The translations under genes were made by a program, and so were the position numbers. Below are positions 7,119-14,897 of a DNA stretch of 64,000 nucleotides, piece by piece. The notes under the pieces are model-generated. The model was not told the DNA's origin and did no database searches. It saw only the letters and a list, made by a program, of their open reading frames with translations. Numbering within the stretch: position 1 is the stretch's first letter; each line of letters starts with the position of its first letter. Source of the DNA: UBA5868 sp964482025. Lineage in GTDB: Bacteria > Pseudomonadota > Gammaproteobacteria > Pseudomonadales > Cellvibrionaceae. The stretch covers positions 1 through 64,000 of the forward strand of contig CAYZVN010000004.1 in assembly GCA_964482025.1 (NCBI GenBank), in the 5' to 3' direction.

Positions 7119-9260
7119 GTGACCGACAGCGCTAAGGTGATTCGTCTGGAGCCTGAAAATCAGCGTCAGGTGCGTGCCCGTCTCGCCCGTTTGCCGGCGG
7201 TAATTCACGATTTAAACGATTTGGGCCAGAAGTTTCTGGCCGCTGCGTTGGAGGCTTACTTCGACGCCGCAGATGATGCCCTGTTTGACTTGGCAGATAA
7301 AGCCCAAAGCAATAACGAGCAGAACGCGTTTTTTGATTCGATGCGCGAAGTTCGCGTGCAGCGCAAAAGCGTTGAGCGCCGCTTCTTTGACATGATCGAT
7401 GATGCTTTCTCCCGTTTGGCAGGCGATGACCTACGTACGCCGGTGAAGTCGGAGAGCGAGCTATCTGCGGAGGCGCTATCGCTCGTGCAGAATGAAGATC
7501 TGGAGCAGTTGGTGGCGCTGGAGTCTACCGTCAGTCGGGCGATGCGCGAACATTCGGCGGTGCTAAGTGGGGTCGCGGATGCGCTGTCGCGGATTTTGCC
7601 GGTGCAAATCAATGATCAAAAGGTACCGCTTAGCCCCGCAGTAATTTGCGGCGCAATCATGGCACAGATCAAGCGCTTGGATATCGACATCAAGGCCAAG
7701 CTGGTGATGTTCAAGCTGTTTGATCGCTTGGTGGTGAGCCGGCAGCCGGAGTTGAACCAGCAGATGCTGGAATGCCTCGAGGCGAGCGGTATCCGCGTGA
7801 CGCTTGGTCGCCGCGCGCTTGTCGAGACAGCTGCAGAGGAGGCCCCCGATTTAGCCGCACCGGCAGCGGAGGATATAGCCGCTATGGCGGCTGAGGTTGA
7901 GCCGGCGATGCAAAATCGCGCCGAGCTGCTCAAGCTTCTGTCGTTCGTGCAGCGTCTGCCCATTACCGGTGATGCCAATGGGCTCGATTTCGAGCGCGTC
8001 TTGGCCAGCGTGCTGAATCGTCGAGGTGAAACTGCGGACATCGGCAGGCTGGAAAAAGAGACCATGGGACTGGTGCAGATGCTGTTCCGTTATATTTTGC
8101 GGGACGAAGGTTTGGCGGAGCCGTTTCGCGAGCTGATCGGGCGGATGCAGGTTCCAGTGTTGAAAATGGCCTTGTTGGACGAACAGTTTTTGCAAGAAAA
8201 GCATCATCCTGCACGTCGCTTGCTGAATGAGCTGGTGGCAGTTGCCTCTGAATGGCAGAAGGGTGAGGCGCTGGTGGGCGATGAGCCGCTGTTGAAATTT
8301 ATGCGCAGCACCGTTGAGCGGATCCAAACCCAGTTCGACACCAATCCAGAGGTTTTTAAAGAAGCCCTGGCCGACTTCACCTCTTACGTCGATAAAGAGA
8401 AGCGCCGCGCCGCAGTGTTGGAGCGGCGCACGATCGACGCCGAAGATGGCAAGGCTCGCGCCGAGCAGGCGCGTAAGACAGTGGCGGCCGAAATTCAGCT
8501 GCGGACGATGCATCATGCCATGCCCGAGCTGGTGTCGGCGCTGATCAACGGCCCTTGGAGTAATGTGCTTTTCGTGACCGGTCTGAAGTACGGCTTTAGC
8601 TCCGCTGAGTGGAACGAGCAGTTGCGTGTCCTGGAGGATCTGGTGTGGAGCGTGCAGCCTTGCCCTAGCAAGTCGGAACGGCAAAAGTTAATCCGCTTGA
8701 TTCCCGATCTGATCGCCCGCCTGCGGCGCGGCCTGGATTCTATTTCCTACAATCCGTTTGAGGTTGCCGAGCTTTTTACCGGTTTGGAGGAGATTCATCT
8801 GGCGCGGATTCGCGGCGAATTGCTGCCTCATGAGCGTCCGGCGGAGCCAGTGGAAGAGCGGGCGACCAAAGTCGAGCCTAGCCCAGAGAAACCGGCGGCC
8901 ATAGCACCGGAGCCGGAGGCTGCTCAACCGGCGCTGCCGGCGGAAGATCCCCATATGGTGATGGTGCAGGGGCTGGCGCAAGGCACTTGGTTTGACTTGC
9001 AAGAAGGTGAGGGCAAGGAGGCGCTGCGTTGCCGGTTGGCCGCGTTTATTCGACCGACGGGGAAATATATTTTCGTTAACCGCAATGGCATCAAGGTAGC
9101 GGAAAAGACGCACATCGAACTGGCGCTTGCGCTGAAATCCGGCCGTATGCGCATGATGGACCACAGTATGTTGTTTGATCGCGCGCTGGAGTCCGTCGTC
9201 ACGAGCCTGAGGCAAGCCAAAGTTAAAGCACCTCTCGATTTGGATGGCAACAAGTCCTAG
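7119..9260 (+). CDS. DUF1631 family protein with PilZ-like C-terminal region
   Basis: A 713-residue cytosolic protein of the DUF1631 family, often mislabelled thymidine phosphorylase. It is mostly helical with long charged segments, a Glu/Ala/Pro-rich hinge near residues 595-625 (EPSPEKPAAIAPEPEAAQ) and a C-terminal beta-rich module that contains a WFDL...YIFVNRNGIKV pattern like the PilZ-type barrels found at the end of this family. The function is not established. The sequence gives no catalytic motif. GTG at 7119 is chosen because GGAGG is six bases upstream. It is followed by ampD after a 61-base gap, and it is divergent from nadC, the arrangement known from Pseudomonas. The PilZ-like resemblance is my reading and lacks the full RxxxR motif. 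Confidence 0.85.
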   Translation: MTDSAKVIRLEPENQRQVRARLARLPAVIHDLNDLGQKFLAAALEAYFDAADDALFDLADKAQSNNEQNAFFDSMREVRVQRKSVERRFFDMIDDAFSRLAGDDLRTPVKSESELSAEALSLVQNEDLEQLVALESTVSRAMREHSAVLSGVADALSRILPVQINDQKVPLSPAVICGAIMAQIKRLDIDIKAKLVMFKLFDRLVVSRQPELNQQMLECLEASGIRVTLGRRALVETAAEEAPDLAAPAAEDIAAMAAEVEPAMQNRAELLKLLSFVQRLPITGDANGLDFERVLASVLNRRGETADIGRLEKETMGLVQMLFRYILRDEGLAEPFRELIGRMQVPVLKMALLDEQFLQEKHHPARRLLNELVAVASEWQKGEALVGDEPLLKFMRSTVERIQTQFDTNPEVFKEALADFTSYVDKEKRRAAVLERRTIDAEDGKARAEQARKTVAAEIQLRTMHHAMPELVSALINGPWSNVLFVTGLKYGFSSAEWNEQLRVLEDLVWSVQPCPSKSERQKLIRLIPDLIARLRRGLDSISYNPFEVAELFTGLEEIHLARIRGELLPHERPAEPVEERATKVEPSPEKPAAIAPEPEAAQPALPAEDPHMVMVQGLAQGTWFDLQEGEGKEALRCRLAAFIRPTGKYIFVNRNGIKVAEKTHIELALALKSGRMRMMDHSMLFDRALESVVTSLRQAKVKAPLDLDGNKS

Positions 9261-9321
9261 AGCCTGGTCCCTGGTTATGAGGTTGCGGCAGACCTGTTAA
9301 ACTGCCGCATTCTCAATCGAC

Positions 9322-9921
9322 ATGGGAAGAATCGTGGCGCCAAGCCTCATCCATCCAGCTGATAGACAACCCTGCTCCATCGATCCGACCGGCTGGCTGA
9401 GTCCGGTTGCCCGCTGCCCCTCCCCCAATTTCAATGCTCGTCCGCACGCGGATGACATCAGCCTCTTGGTGATTCATAACATCAGTCTACCGCCCGGCCA
9501 GTTCGGTGGTGGCTATATCGAGCGCTTCTTTTGCAATCAATTGCCGGCGGATGACCACCCTTATTTCGCCACTATTTGCGACCTCCAAGTCTCTGCCCAC
9601 TGTTTGATCGACCGCCGCGGGCAGGTCACTCAGTTTGTCTCCTTTTCCGACCGCGCTTGGCACGCAGGCGCCTCGCACTTTGCCGGGCGCGAGAACTGTA
9701 ATGACTTCTCCATTGGAATAGAGCTGGAGGGGACAGATGATCGGCCATATACCCCTGCCCAGTACAGCTCCCTAGCCGCTATCACCCAGTTGCTGTTGGC
9801 ATATTACCCGGCGCTGCAACGGGAGCGCATCGTAGGGCATAGCACCATAGCGCCCGGCCGCAAAACCGATCCGGGACCTTTATTCGACTGGGCACATTAT
9901 TTCGCGCTTATAGAGCGATAG
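9322..9921 (+). CDS. ampD: 1,6-anhydro-N-acetylmuramyl-L-alanine amidase
   Basis: Cytosolic zinc amidase of peptidoglycan recycling. It removes the stem peptide from anhydro-muropeptides imported by AmpG, and its loss derepresses AmpC beta-lactamase in bacteria with AmpR. Seen: VIHNISLPPGQFGGG with the first zinc His, the RAWHAG motif, CNDFSIGIELEG, and GHSTIAPGRKTDPGP with the second His and the Asp ligand. The 199-residue length is normal for cytosolic AmpD, and no signal peptide is present, which argues against the AmpDh or AmiD paralogues. It precedes ampE by 18 bases, so the two form an operon, and ampG lies next to them on the opposite strand. Confidence 0.96.
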   Translation: MGRIVAPSLIHPADRQPCSIDPTGWLSPVARCPSPNFNARPHADDISLLVIHNISLPPGQFGGGYIERFFCNQLPADDHPYFATICDLQVSAHCLIDRRGQVTQFVSFSDRAWHAGASHFAGRENCNDFSIGIELEGTDDRPYTPAQYSSLAAITQLLLAYYPALQRERIVGHSTIAPGRKTDPGPLFDWAHYFALIER

Positions 9922-9939
9922 CATGTTTAGGAGCTTGGT

Positions 9940-10779
9940 ATGCATCTGATAGTGATTCTGCTGGCGCTGGCGGGTTTGCAGTTGTGGGGCGCGAAAAACC
10001 CGCTGCACAAAGACACGGCGTTCTATTCGTGGCTATCGATAACCGGCGGCTGGCACAGCAGGATCAGGAGCACCTGGTGGTTGCGACTGGCGTTGGTATT
10101 GCTGGTGCCGGTGGCAGCCGTGGCCGTGCTGGCGGCGGTTTTACCGGTGGGGCTTTGGTTGGTCTTAGCAACCGGTATTTTGCTGTACTCACTGGGGCGC
10201 GGGGAGTTTGCACCAGAAACCACGGCTTATGCGCTGGCCTGCAATGACGGTGCGTGGGATGTGGCGGTTGCGAAGGTGCAGAAGCAGGGGGCAGACGTAC
10301 AAGGGCTAGTTCCTGCGGATTGGCCGCAACTGCATCAGCGTATGTTGGAGGCGACCGCCTATCAAGGGTTCGAGCGCTTGTTTGCCGTTATTTTCTGGTT
10401 TCTTTTTTTTGGCCCTGCCGGGGCGCTGCTGTATCGCTTGTCATTTATATACTGCAGCGCCGAGCCCCAAAACCTGGGAGCACGGCGCTGGTTATGGGCG
10501 CTGGAATGGTTGCCCGTCAGACTTCTGGGGGTGAGCTTCGCCATCACCGGGAACTTTGTCGGCTGTATTAACCGCTGGAAGCGCCAGGCGATTTCCACCG
10601 TCAGCTCATCTGCCGAGGTGCTGCGCGAGTCCGTGTTGGGCGCGCTGTCGGTGGATGATGAGTTGATGCAATCGTGTGACTGCACCCAGCGGGAAGTCGC
10701 TGCAATCAAGCGCCTCTATGCGCGCACCCTCTGGTTTTGGATCACCTGTCTGGCAATCTGGATCTTGCTGCAGGCATGA
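9940..10779 (+). CDS. ampE: AmpE inner-membrane protein
   Basis: A 279-residue integral membrane protein of the AmpE family (CobD/CbiB-like), classically encoded after ampD. The start MHLIVILLALAGLQLWG is a membrane segment, followed by the conserved WxxxI region, two more hydrophobic stretches near 45-85 and 145-175, a soluble part, and a last membrane helix at the C-terminus (LWFWITCLAIWILLQA). It was proposed as a transmembrane sensor or modulator in the ampDE beta-lactamase system, but its biochemical activity is unproven. AGGAGCTTGGT before the ATG gives a good ribosome-binding site. Confidence 0.92.
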   Translation: MHLIVILLALAGLQLWGAKNPLHKDTAFYSWLSITGGWHSRIRSTWWLRLALVLLVPVAAVAVLAAVLPVGLWLVLATGILLYSLGRGEFAPETTAYALACNDGAWDVAVAKVQKQGADVQGLVPADWPQLHQRMLEATAYQGFERLFAVIFWFLFFGPAGALLYRLSFIYCSAEPQNLGARRWLWALEWLPVRLLGVSFAITGNFVGCINRWKRQAISTVSSSAEVLRESVLGALSVDDELMQSCDCTQREVAAIKRLYARTLWFWITCLAIWILLQA

Positions 10780-10829
10780 GGCTGAATCTTTACTTGCCAA
10801 GCCTAAAGGCGCCACTTATGATGGCCGAA

Positions 10830-10921
10830 CTTGCTGGGAGCTGTATGCATATACAGTTCTCCCCTCGATCATAGGGATGTGTTTCGCACCTTAACCCTGA
10901 GCTGGTGCAGCTCCCGGCAAG
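10830..10921. repeat. Nested inverted repeat between ampE and ampG
   Basis: CTTGCTGGGAGCTG at 10830-10843 is repeated inverted at 10908-10921 with one mismatch. A second hairpin (GGGAG at 10836-10840 pairing with CTCCC further in, plus CTGTAT/ATACAG) is nested at its left end. Lying between convergent genes it may be a bidirectional terminator, but no T-runs are present. Confidence 0.6.
10841..10856. promoter_or_regulatory. LexA-type SOS box candidate
   Basis: CTGTATGCATATACAG matches the gammaproteobacterial LexA consensus CTG-N10-CAG with the favoured alternating T/A core. It is placed between the 3' ends of convergent ampE and ampG, where no annotated start is near, so the regulated transcript, if any, would be a small RNA, a very short gene or an antisense RNA. 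Part of the symmetry also belongs to a hairpin, so coincidence is possible. Confidence 0.4.
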
Positions 10922-10937
10922 ACCATTTCAAATGCCC

Positions 10938-12221
10938 TCATACTCCGGGCGGTTCTGGCTGAATTTTCTTCCACAGCCACGCCAGCAGTAACAGGGTGGG
11001 TACAACGGAGAGGGTGCTCAAAACAAAAAAGTAGGAGTAGTTGGTGGCTTCGACTATGTAACCCGAAAGCCCGCCGATGAATTTCCCCGGCAGATTGGCC
11101 AGCGACGCGAGCAGAGCGTATTGGGTGGCGGTGAAATGGCGATTGGTCAGACTGGACATAAACGCCACCAGGACGACGCCGGCAAAGCCTTGGGATAGGT
11201 TATCGGCGCTGATGGCGGCGATAAACGCCCAGGCTTGCCCTGGATTACTGGCCATCAGCAGGAAGCTGATGTTGGAAATCGCCACGGCAATGGCAGCGAC
11301 AACGAGCATAGGGCGCAAACTAAATGCGGCAGTACATACGCCGCCGAGAAACGCGCCGAATATACCAATCCACACCCCGTAGAGTTTCGAGATGGTGGCG
11401 ATATCCGCTTTGGTGTAGCCCGAATCCAGATAAAACGGTCCCGCTAGCACACCGATCATCTGATCCGGCAATTTAAATAAACCGACAAAGGCCAGCAGTC
11501 CCAGCGCGAGCCAAATACCATTGCGAGAAAAGAACTCGCGGAACGGCTGGACGAAGGCGTCGGCCACGCGAATTTCCCGAATCGCCACAGACTGTGTCGC
11601 GGGCTCTTTGGAAAAGAGCACGGCCGCTAGCGGCAAGAGCACACAGGCGGCCATGGCCAGATAGGCGCCCCGCCAGCTGAGCAGCTCGGCCAGATACAGC
11701 GCCATGGCACCGGAGATGATCAGCGCCAAGCGGTAGCCAAAGATATAAGTCGCCGCCAGTGCCGCCTGGGACTCGACAGGCGCAATTTCAATACGGTAGG
11801 CATCGACTACGGTATCCTGAGTCGCGCCGGCGAAGGCGGTGACGCAGGCGAGGGCAACGAACAGTGGGAGAGAGCCGGAGGGGCCCACCAGGGCCATGCC
11901 AGTCAGAGAGCCTATAAGCAGAAGTTGAGAAAATGCCAGCCAGCCGCGGCGACGCCCCAAAAAAGGTAGCGGATAGCGATCAATCAGCGGTGCCCACAGA
12001 AACTTCAGGACATAGAAGAAGCTCGCGTAGCTCACCAACCCGATAACGCTGAGGGCCACTCCGGTGTCTCGCAACCAGGTTGAGAGAGTGCCGCCAACCA
12101 GCAAAAATGGCAGCCCCGAACCAAACCCCAGACACAGCATGGTAAAGGCGGAAGGGGTGGCGAAGGCGCGGCGTATGCCGCGCCAACCTTTGTAATCTTT
12201 GGTTGTTGGTGCGGAGGTCAC
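10938..12221 (-). CDS. ampG: AmpG muropeptide permease
   Basis: Major facilitator superfamily importer that brings GlcNAc-anhydro-muropeptides from the periplasm into the cytosol, feeding AmpD. Family signatures: LGFGSGLPFLLVGGTLSTWLRD, KFLWAPLIDRYPLPFLGRRRGW, and DTVVDAYRIE. About 12 hydrophobic segments are visible. I chose GTG at 12221, whose GTGA overlaps the stop of the preceding gene. This gives a short N-terminus as in other AmpG proteins; a longer frame from 12269 would overlap that gene by 50 bases. The overlap implies translational coupling to the alkyltransferase-like gene. The C-terminus lacks the extra helices of the longer AmpG homologues. Confidence 0.95.
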   Translation of the reverse strand: MTSAPTTKDYKGWRGIRRAFATPSAFTMLCLGFGSGLPFLLVGGTLSTWLRDTGVALSVIGLVSYASFFYVLKFLWAPLIDRYPLPFLGRRRGWLAFSQLLLIGSLTGMALVGPSGSLPLFVALACVTAFAGATQDTVVDAYRIEIAPVESQAALAATYIFGYRLALIISGAMALYLAELLSWRGAYLAMAACVLLPLAAVLFSKEPATQSVAIREIRVADAFVQPFREFFSRNGIWLALGLLAFVGLFKLPDQMIGVLAGPFYLDSGYTKADIATISKLYGVWIGIFGAFLGGVCTAAFSLRPMLVVAAIAVAISNISFLLMASNPGQAWAFIAAISADNLSQGFAGVVLVAFMSSLTNRHFTATQYALLASLANLPGKFIGGLSGYIVEATNYSYFFVLSTLSVVPTLLLLAWLWKKIQPEPPGV

Positions 12222-12559
12222 GAGTGAGCCTTGGTCGATGAGGGAGTGGACGAGGCGAGGGGTTGCCATTGGAAGCGGGCGAGGGAGAGCCGGCCGTTGC
12301 TAACGGACACACCTTCCGCCGCCAGGCGCGCGACTTGCTCTGTGTATTCGGCAGATTCGCTCGGCAGTGAAATCCGCCCTTGAGCATTGACGACTCTATG
12401 CCAGGGAAGTTGAGTGGCTTCCGGTAACTTGTGCAACGTGGTGCCTACCAGACGCGCGGCGCCAGGCATGCCAGCTAGATGCGCTATCTGGCCGTAGGTG
12501 GCCACGCGCCCTGGAGGTATTGCTTTGATCACGGCAAAGATCGCATTGGAATTTGACAT
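12218..12559 (-). CDS. Alkyltransferase-like (ATL) DNA-binding protein, MGMT family
   Basis: A 113-residue protein with the O6-alkylguanine-DNA alkyltransferase C-terminal fold: IPPGRVATYGQIA, GAARLVGTTL (recognition helix with the arginine finger) and PWHRVVNAQGRIS. The reactive-site PCHR motif of true alkyltransferases is PWHR here, the hallmark of ATL proteins (E. coli YbaZ, S. pombe Atl1), which bind O6-alkylguanine and recruit nucleotide-excision repair rather than repairing it themselves. It overlaps the ampG start by four bases. No functional link to muropeptide import is known. Confidence 0.92.
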   Translation of the reverse strand: MSNSNAIFAVIKAIPPGRVATYGQIAHLAGMPGAARLVGTTLHKLPEATQLPWHRVVNAQGRISLPSESAEYTEQVARLAAEGVSVSNGRLSLARFQWQPLASSTPSSTKAHS

Positions 12560-12690
12560 ATTCGGAACTTGTCTTAGGCTTCCCGGTTTAAAGAAAGTGG
12601 CTGTCCGTCTTTCGTGGATGTCTCATTGCAGCCGCAGCCCGCGGCCAACGCGGGCTGCGCACCGCCCCGGATTGGCATGAGACAGTACAC

Positions 12691-12696
12691 TATAAT
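12691..12696 (+). promoter_or_regulatory. -10 element before the DUF481 gene
   Basis: TATAAT, a perfect sigma-70 -10 hexamer, lies about 42 bases before the ATG at 12738. No good -35 hexamer is present at 16-18 bases spacing (TTGGCA at 12672-12677 is only 13 bases away), so the promoter may need an activator. Confidence 0.5.
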
Positions 12697-12737
12697 CGCG
12701 GGCAATTTCAGTGGTCATCTCGGTTTTGTTGTCTTTT

Positions 12738-13823
12738 ATGATGTCTCATCAGTGGCGGTGCATCGCGCATAGCGCGCTTTTTCTAATGTGTCTCGGCGGC
12801 GTGAGTTCGGTGTTCGCCGGGCAGGTGGTATTGGATAATGGCGATGCCATTTCCGGGGAAATTCAGGGTATCGAAGCGAGCGCAATTCTCTGGCAGTCGG
12901 ATACCCTTGGCGAGATCAAGTTGCCAAAGTTGCGAGTGGCGAGGCTGATCTCCTCGACCCCGCTTAAGATCCGCGGGCAGAGAGATCCCTGTATCTGGCT
13001 GGACATGAAAGGAAACTATGTCCGCTTCCAGTGTGGCGAGGGTAAGAAAAGGCTCTATTCGCTGCTGGGGCTAAAGTATGTAATTCCCTACGCCAACCAC
13101 CGGGAAGTCAATTACGCCTACGGCGGCAACTTGAGGCTGACGGGGTGGAAGCAGTCGGGCAATACCCGCGTGGAGTACCAAGAAATACAAACGGAGGTGC
13201 GCTTGCGCCACGGGGATTTGCGCCATGATGTGAGCCTCACTCACAACAGCCAGAGCACCACCAGTTACGATTACGCCAACAGCCAAGAATATAAAACCCA
13301 CTTGCGCCGCAGCATCGCCACTTATTCCCTCAACTGGTTCTTTCTGCCCCGCTGGTATTGGGCCAATAAAATATCCGCCGAGCAGGATGATAACCGCAAC
13401 ATTCAAGAAGAGTATCGAGCCTCTTCCGGTCTCGGTCATCTGTTTTGGGAGAACCCAAAATCCTCCATGGAGGTGGAGGGCGGCTTGCAATACAACCGCA
13501 CCTATATCGATCAAAATCCACCGGACGATCAACCCGATACTTACCCTGCGGTGCGTTTATCGGCAAATTTCCGTTACAAGCTGCGCAGTGGTCTCAGTCT
13601 TTATCACAAAAGTAATTTCAATCACTCGCTGCAGTCGCCAGAACCGGGTGACAGCGATCGCTGGGAGCTGCGCACGGATACCGGGCTCAATTTTCCGCTG
13701 GGCTTTGGCATCTCCGCTAACTTCAGCGTCGAGTGGGCCTACGTTAACCATGCCCGCGACCAAAACGCCAATGCCTCGCTGGATGACACCATTTACCGCC
13801 TAGGTGCCATCTACGCTTGGTGA
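12738..13823 (+). CDS. DUF481 outer-membrane beta-barrel protein
   Basis: An exported protein with a signal peptide ending near SSVFAGQ. A short N-terminal region resembles the NGD-type beta unit seen before DUF481 (VVLDNGDAISGEIQGIE), and it is followed by a DUF481-type barrel of alternating strands rich in Tyr, Trp and Asn, ending in an aromatic residue (YAW), the usual outer-membrane insertion signal. The function of DUF481 proteins is not established; salt-induced outer-membrane proteins belong here. GTG at 12711 is an alternative start, but the ATG at 12738 gives a more normal signal peptide. Followed after a 64-base gap by fxsA. Confidence 0.8.
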   Translation: MMSHQWRCIAHSALFLMCLGGVSSVFAGQVVLDNGDAISGEIQGIEASAILWQSDTLGEIKLPKLRVARLISSTPLKIRGQRDPCIWLDMKGNYVRFQCGEGKKRLYSLLGLKYVIPYANHREVNYAYGGNLRLTGWKQSGNTRVEYQEIQTEVRLRHGDLRHDVSLTHNSQSTTSYDYANSQEYKTHLRRSIATYSLNWFFLPRWYWANKISAEQDDNRNIQEEYRASSGLGHLFWENPKSSMEVEGGLQYNRTYIDQNPPDDQPDTYPAVRLSANFRYKLRSGLSLYHKSNFNHSLQSPEPGDSDRWELRTDTGLNFPLGFGISANFSVEWAYVNHARDQNANASLDDTIYRLGAIYAW

Positions 13824-13887
13824 CCGGCCTTGTAATTCCCATCCTGATCCCCATCTCCTGTTTTCTCATTGAAGATCTGGAGACAGG

Positions 13888-14328
13888 GTGCGCTTCTTTC
13901 TAATCCCGTTTTTACTATTGCCACTGCTCGAGCTGTTTGTACTGATCCAGGTGGGCGCCGAGATCGGCGCCGTCTTGACGATCGGCTTGGTGCTTTTTAC
14001 CTCGGCTGTCGGTGTGGCATTGCTGCGCCATCAGGGTTATTCGACCCTGGTACGGGCACGGGAAAAAGTTGCGCAAGGACAGGTGCCAGCGGAGGAGATG
14101 TTCGGAGGGATCTTTGTTGCGCTGGGCGGCATGCTGTTGCTATTTCCCGGGTTTATCACCGATATCATCGGCCTGTGCTGCCTACTGCCGCCGCTGCGTC
14201 GGCTTTTTTTCAAGCGATTGCTGCGCCGCTGGCTGGTGGTTGGCGGTGTCAGCGGAGCTCGCCGCGACGGAGGTCGAGTGATCGAAGGCGAGTTTGAGCA
14301 CGACGATAAACGCGACCGACTTCCTTGA
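13888..14328 (+). CDS. fxsA: FxsA membrane protein
   Basis: A 146-residue cytoplasmic-membrane protein of the FxsA family (suppressor of F exclusion of phage T7). Four hydrophobic stretches are seen, with family motifs FLLLPLLELFVLIQVG near the start and GGMLLLFPGFITDIIGL in the middle, and a basic C-terminal tail. The start GTG at 13888 is preceded by GGAG. Its position directly before groES-groEL is a conserved arrangement in gammaproteobacteria, although a separate heat-shock promoter follows it. Confidence 0.93.
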   Translation: MRFFLIPFLLLPLLELFVLIQVGAEIGAVLTIGLVLFTSAVGVALLRHQGYSTLVRAREKVAQGQVPAEEMFGGIFVALGGMLLLFPGFITDIIGLCCLLPPLRRLFFKRLLRRWLVVGGVSGARRDGGRVIEGEFEHDDKRDRLP

Positions 14329-14366
14329 GAGCTTGTGGTCAGGAGCGAAATATTTTTGTGCGCAGG

Positions 14367-14395
14367 TGTTGAAATCAGAAAAAGTGCTCCCATTT
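14367..14395 (+). promoter_or_regulatory. Sigma-32 (heat-shock) promoter of groES-groEL
   Basis: TGTTGAAA (14367-14374) matches the -35 consensus CTTGAAA, and TCCCATTT (14388-14395) matches CCCCATNT in seven of eight positions with a 13-base spacer, the preferred distance. Transcription would begin near 14402, leaving a leader of about 160 bases. No CIRCE/HrcA operator was seen. Confidence 0.75.
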
Positions 14396-14470
14396 TCGCC
14401 CACAGACTTTATTTCCCCCGTCGCGCTTTTCGGCGGGGCGGGGACTCCGCTAACTGGAGTTGTCAAGCAG

Positions 14471-14526
14471 CCCGCCAGGGGCCATTCATTTCACACATTG
14501 AATGAGAGGTCACACTTCCTGGCGGG
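14471..14526 (+). other. Stem-loop in the groES leader
   Basis: CCCGCCAGG (14471-14479) pairs perfectly with CCTGGCGGG (14518-14526), and an inner hairpin CATTCA/TGAATG (14483-14504) lies between. It sits between the sigma-32 promoter and the ribosome-binding site (GGAG at 14551), so it is in the mRNA leader. It may stabilise the transcript or respond to temperature, but it does not cover the ribosome-binding site directly. Confidence 0.5.
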
Positions 14527-14563
14527 AGATAAATCTAAAACGCTACTTTTGGAGAAAACCTTA

Positions 14564-14854
14564 ATGAAAATCCGTCCTTTACACGATCGTGTTGTGGTAC
14601 GCCGCAAGGAAGAAGAGCAGAAAACGGCTGGCGGCATCGTTCTGCCCGGCTCCGCCAAGGAGAAGCCCAATCAAGGTGAAGTGGTTGCTGTTGGTTCCGG
14701 CCGTGTCCTGGACAACGGTGATGTCCGTGCTGTCGATGTGAAAGTGGGTGATATCGTTGTGTTCGGTAAATATGCCGGCAGCGACACCATCGAAATCGAC
14801 GGTGAAGAGCTTGTGATCCTCGCCGAGAGCGACATCAAAGCCGTTCTCCAGTAA
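14564..14854 (+). CDS. groES: Co-chaperonin GroES
   Basis: A 96-residue ring subunit that caps GroEL and releases folded proteins. The sequence begins MKIRPLHDRVVVRRKEEE, contains the mobile loop (KTAGGIVLPGSAKEK) and ends ILAESDIKAVLQ, all typical. The reading frame is open for 90 more codons upstream, but the ATG at 14564 has GGAG at 14551 and matches the family start exactly. groEL follows after 43 bases in one operon. Confidence 0.98.
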   Translation: MKIRPLHDRVVVRRKEEEQKTAGGIVLPGSAKEKPNQGEVVAVGSGRVLDNGDVRAVDVKVGDIVVFGKYAGSDTIEIDGEELVILAESDIKAVLQ

Positions 14855-14897
14855 TTCCGGTCATCCATCCATTCGTTAAAAATTAGGAAAAAAGATT

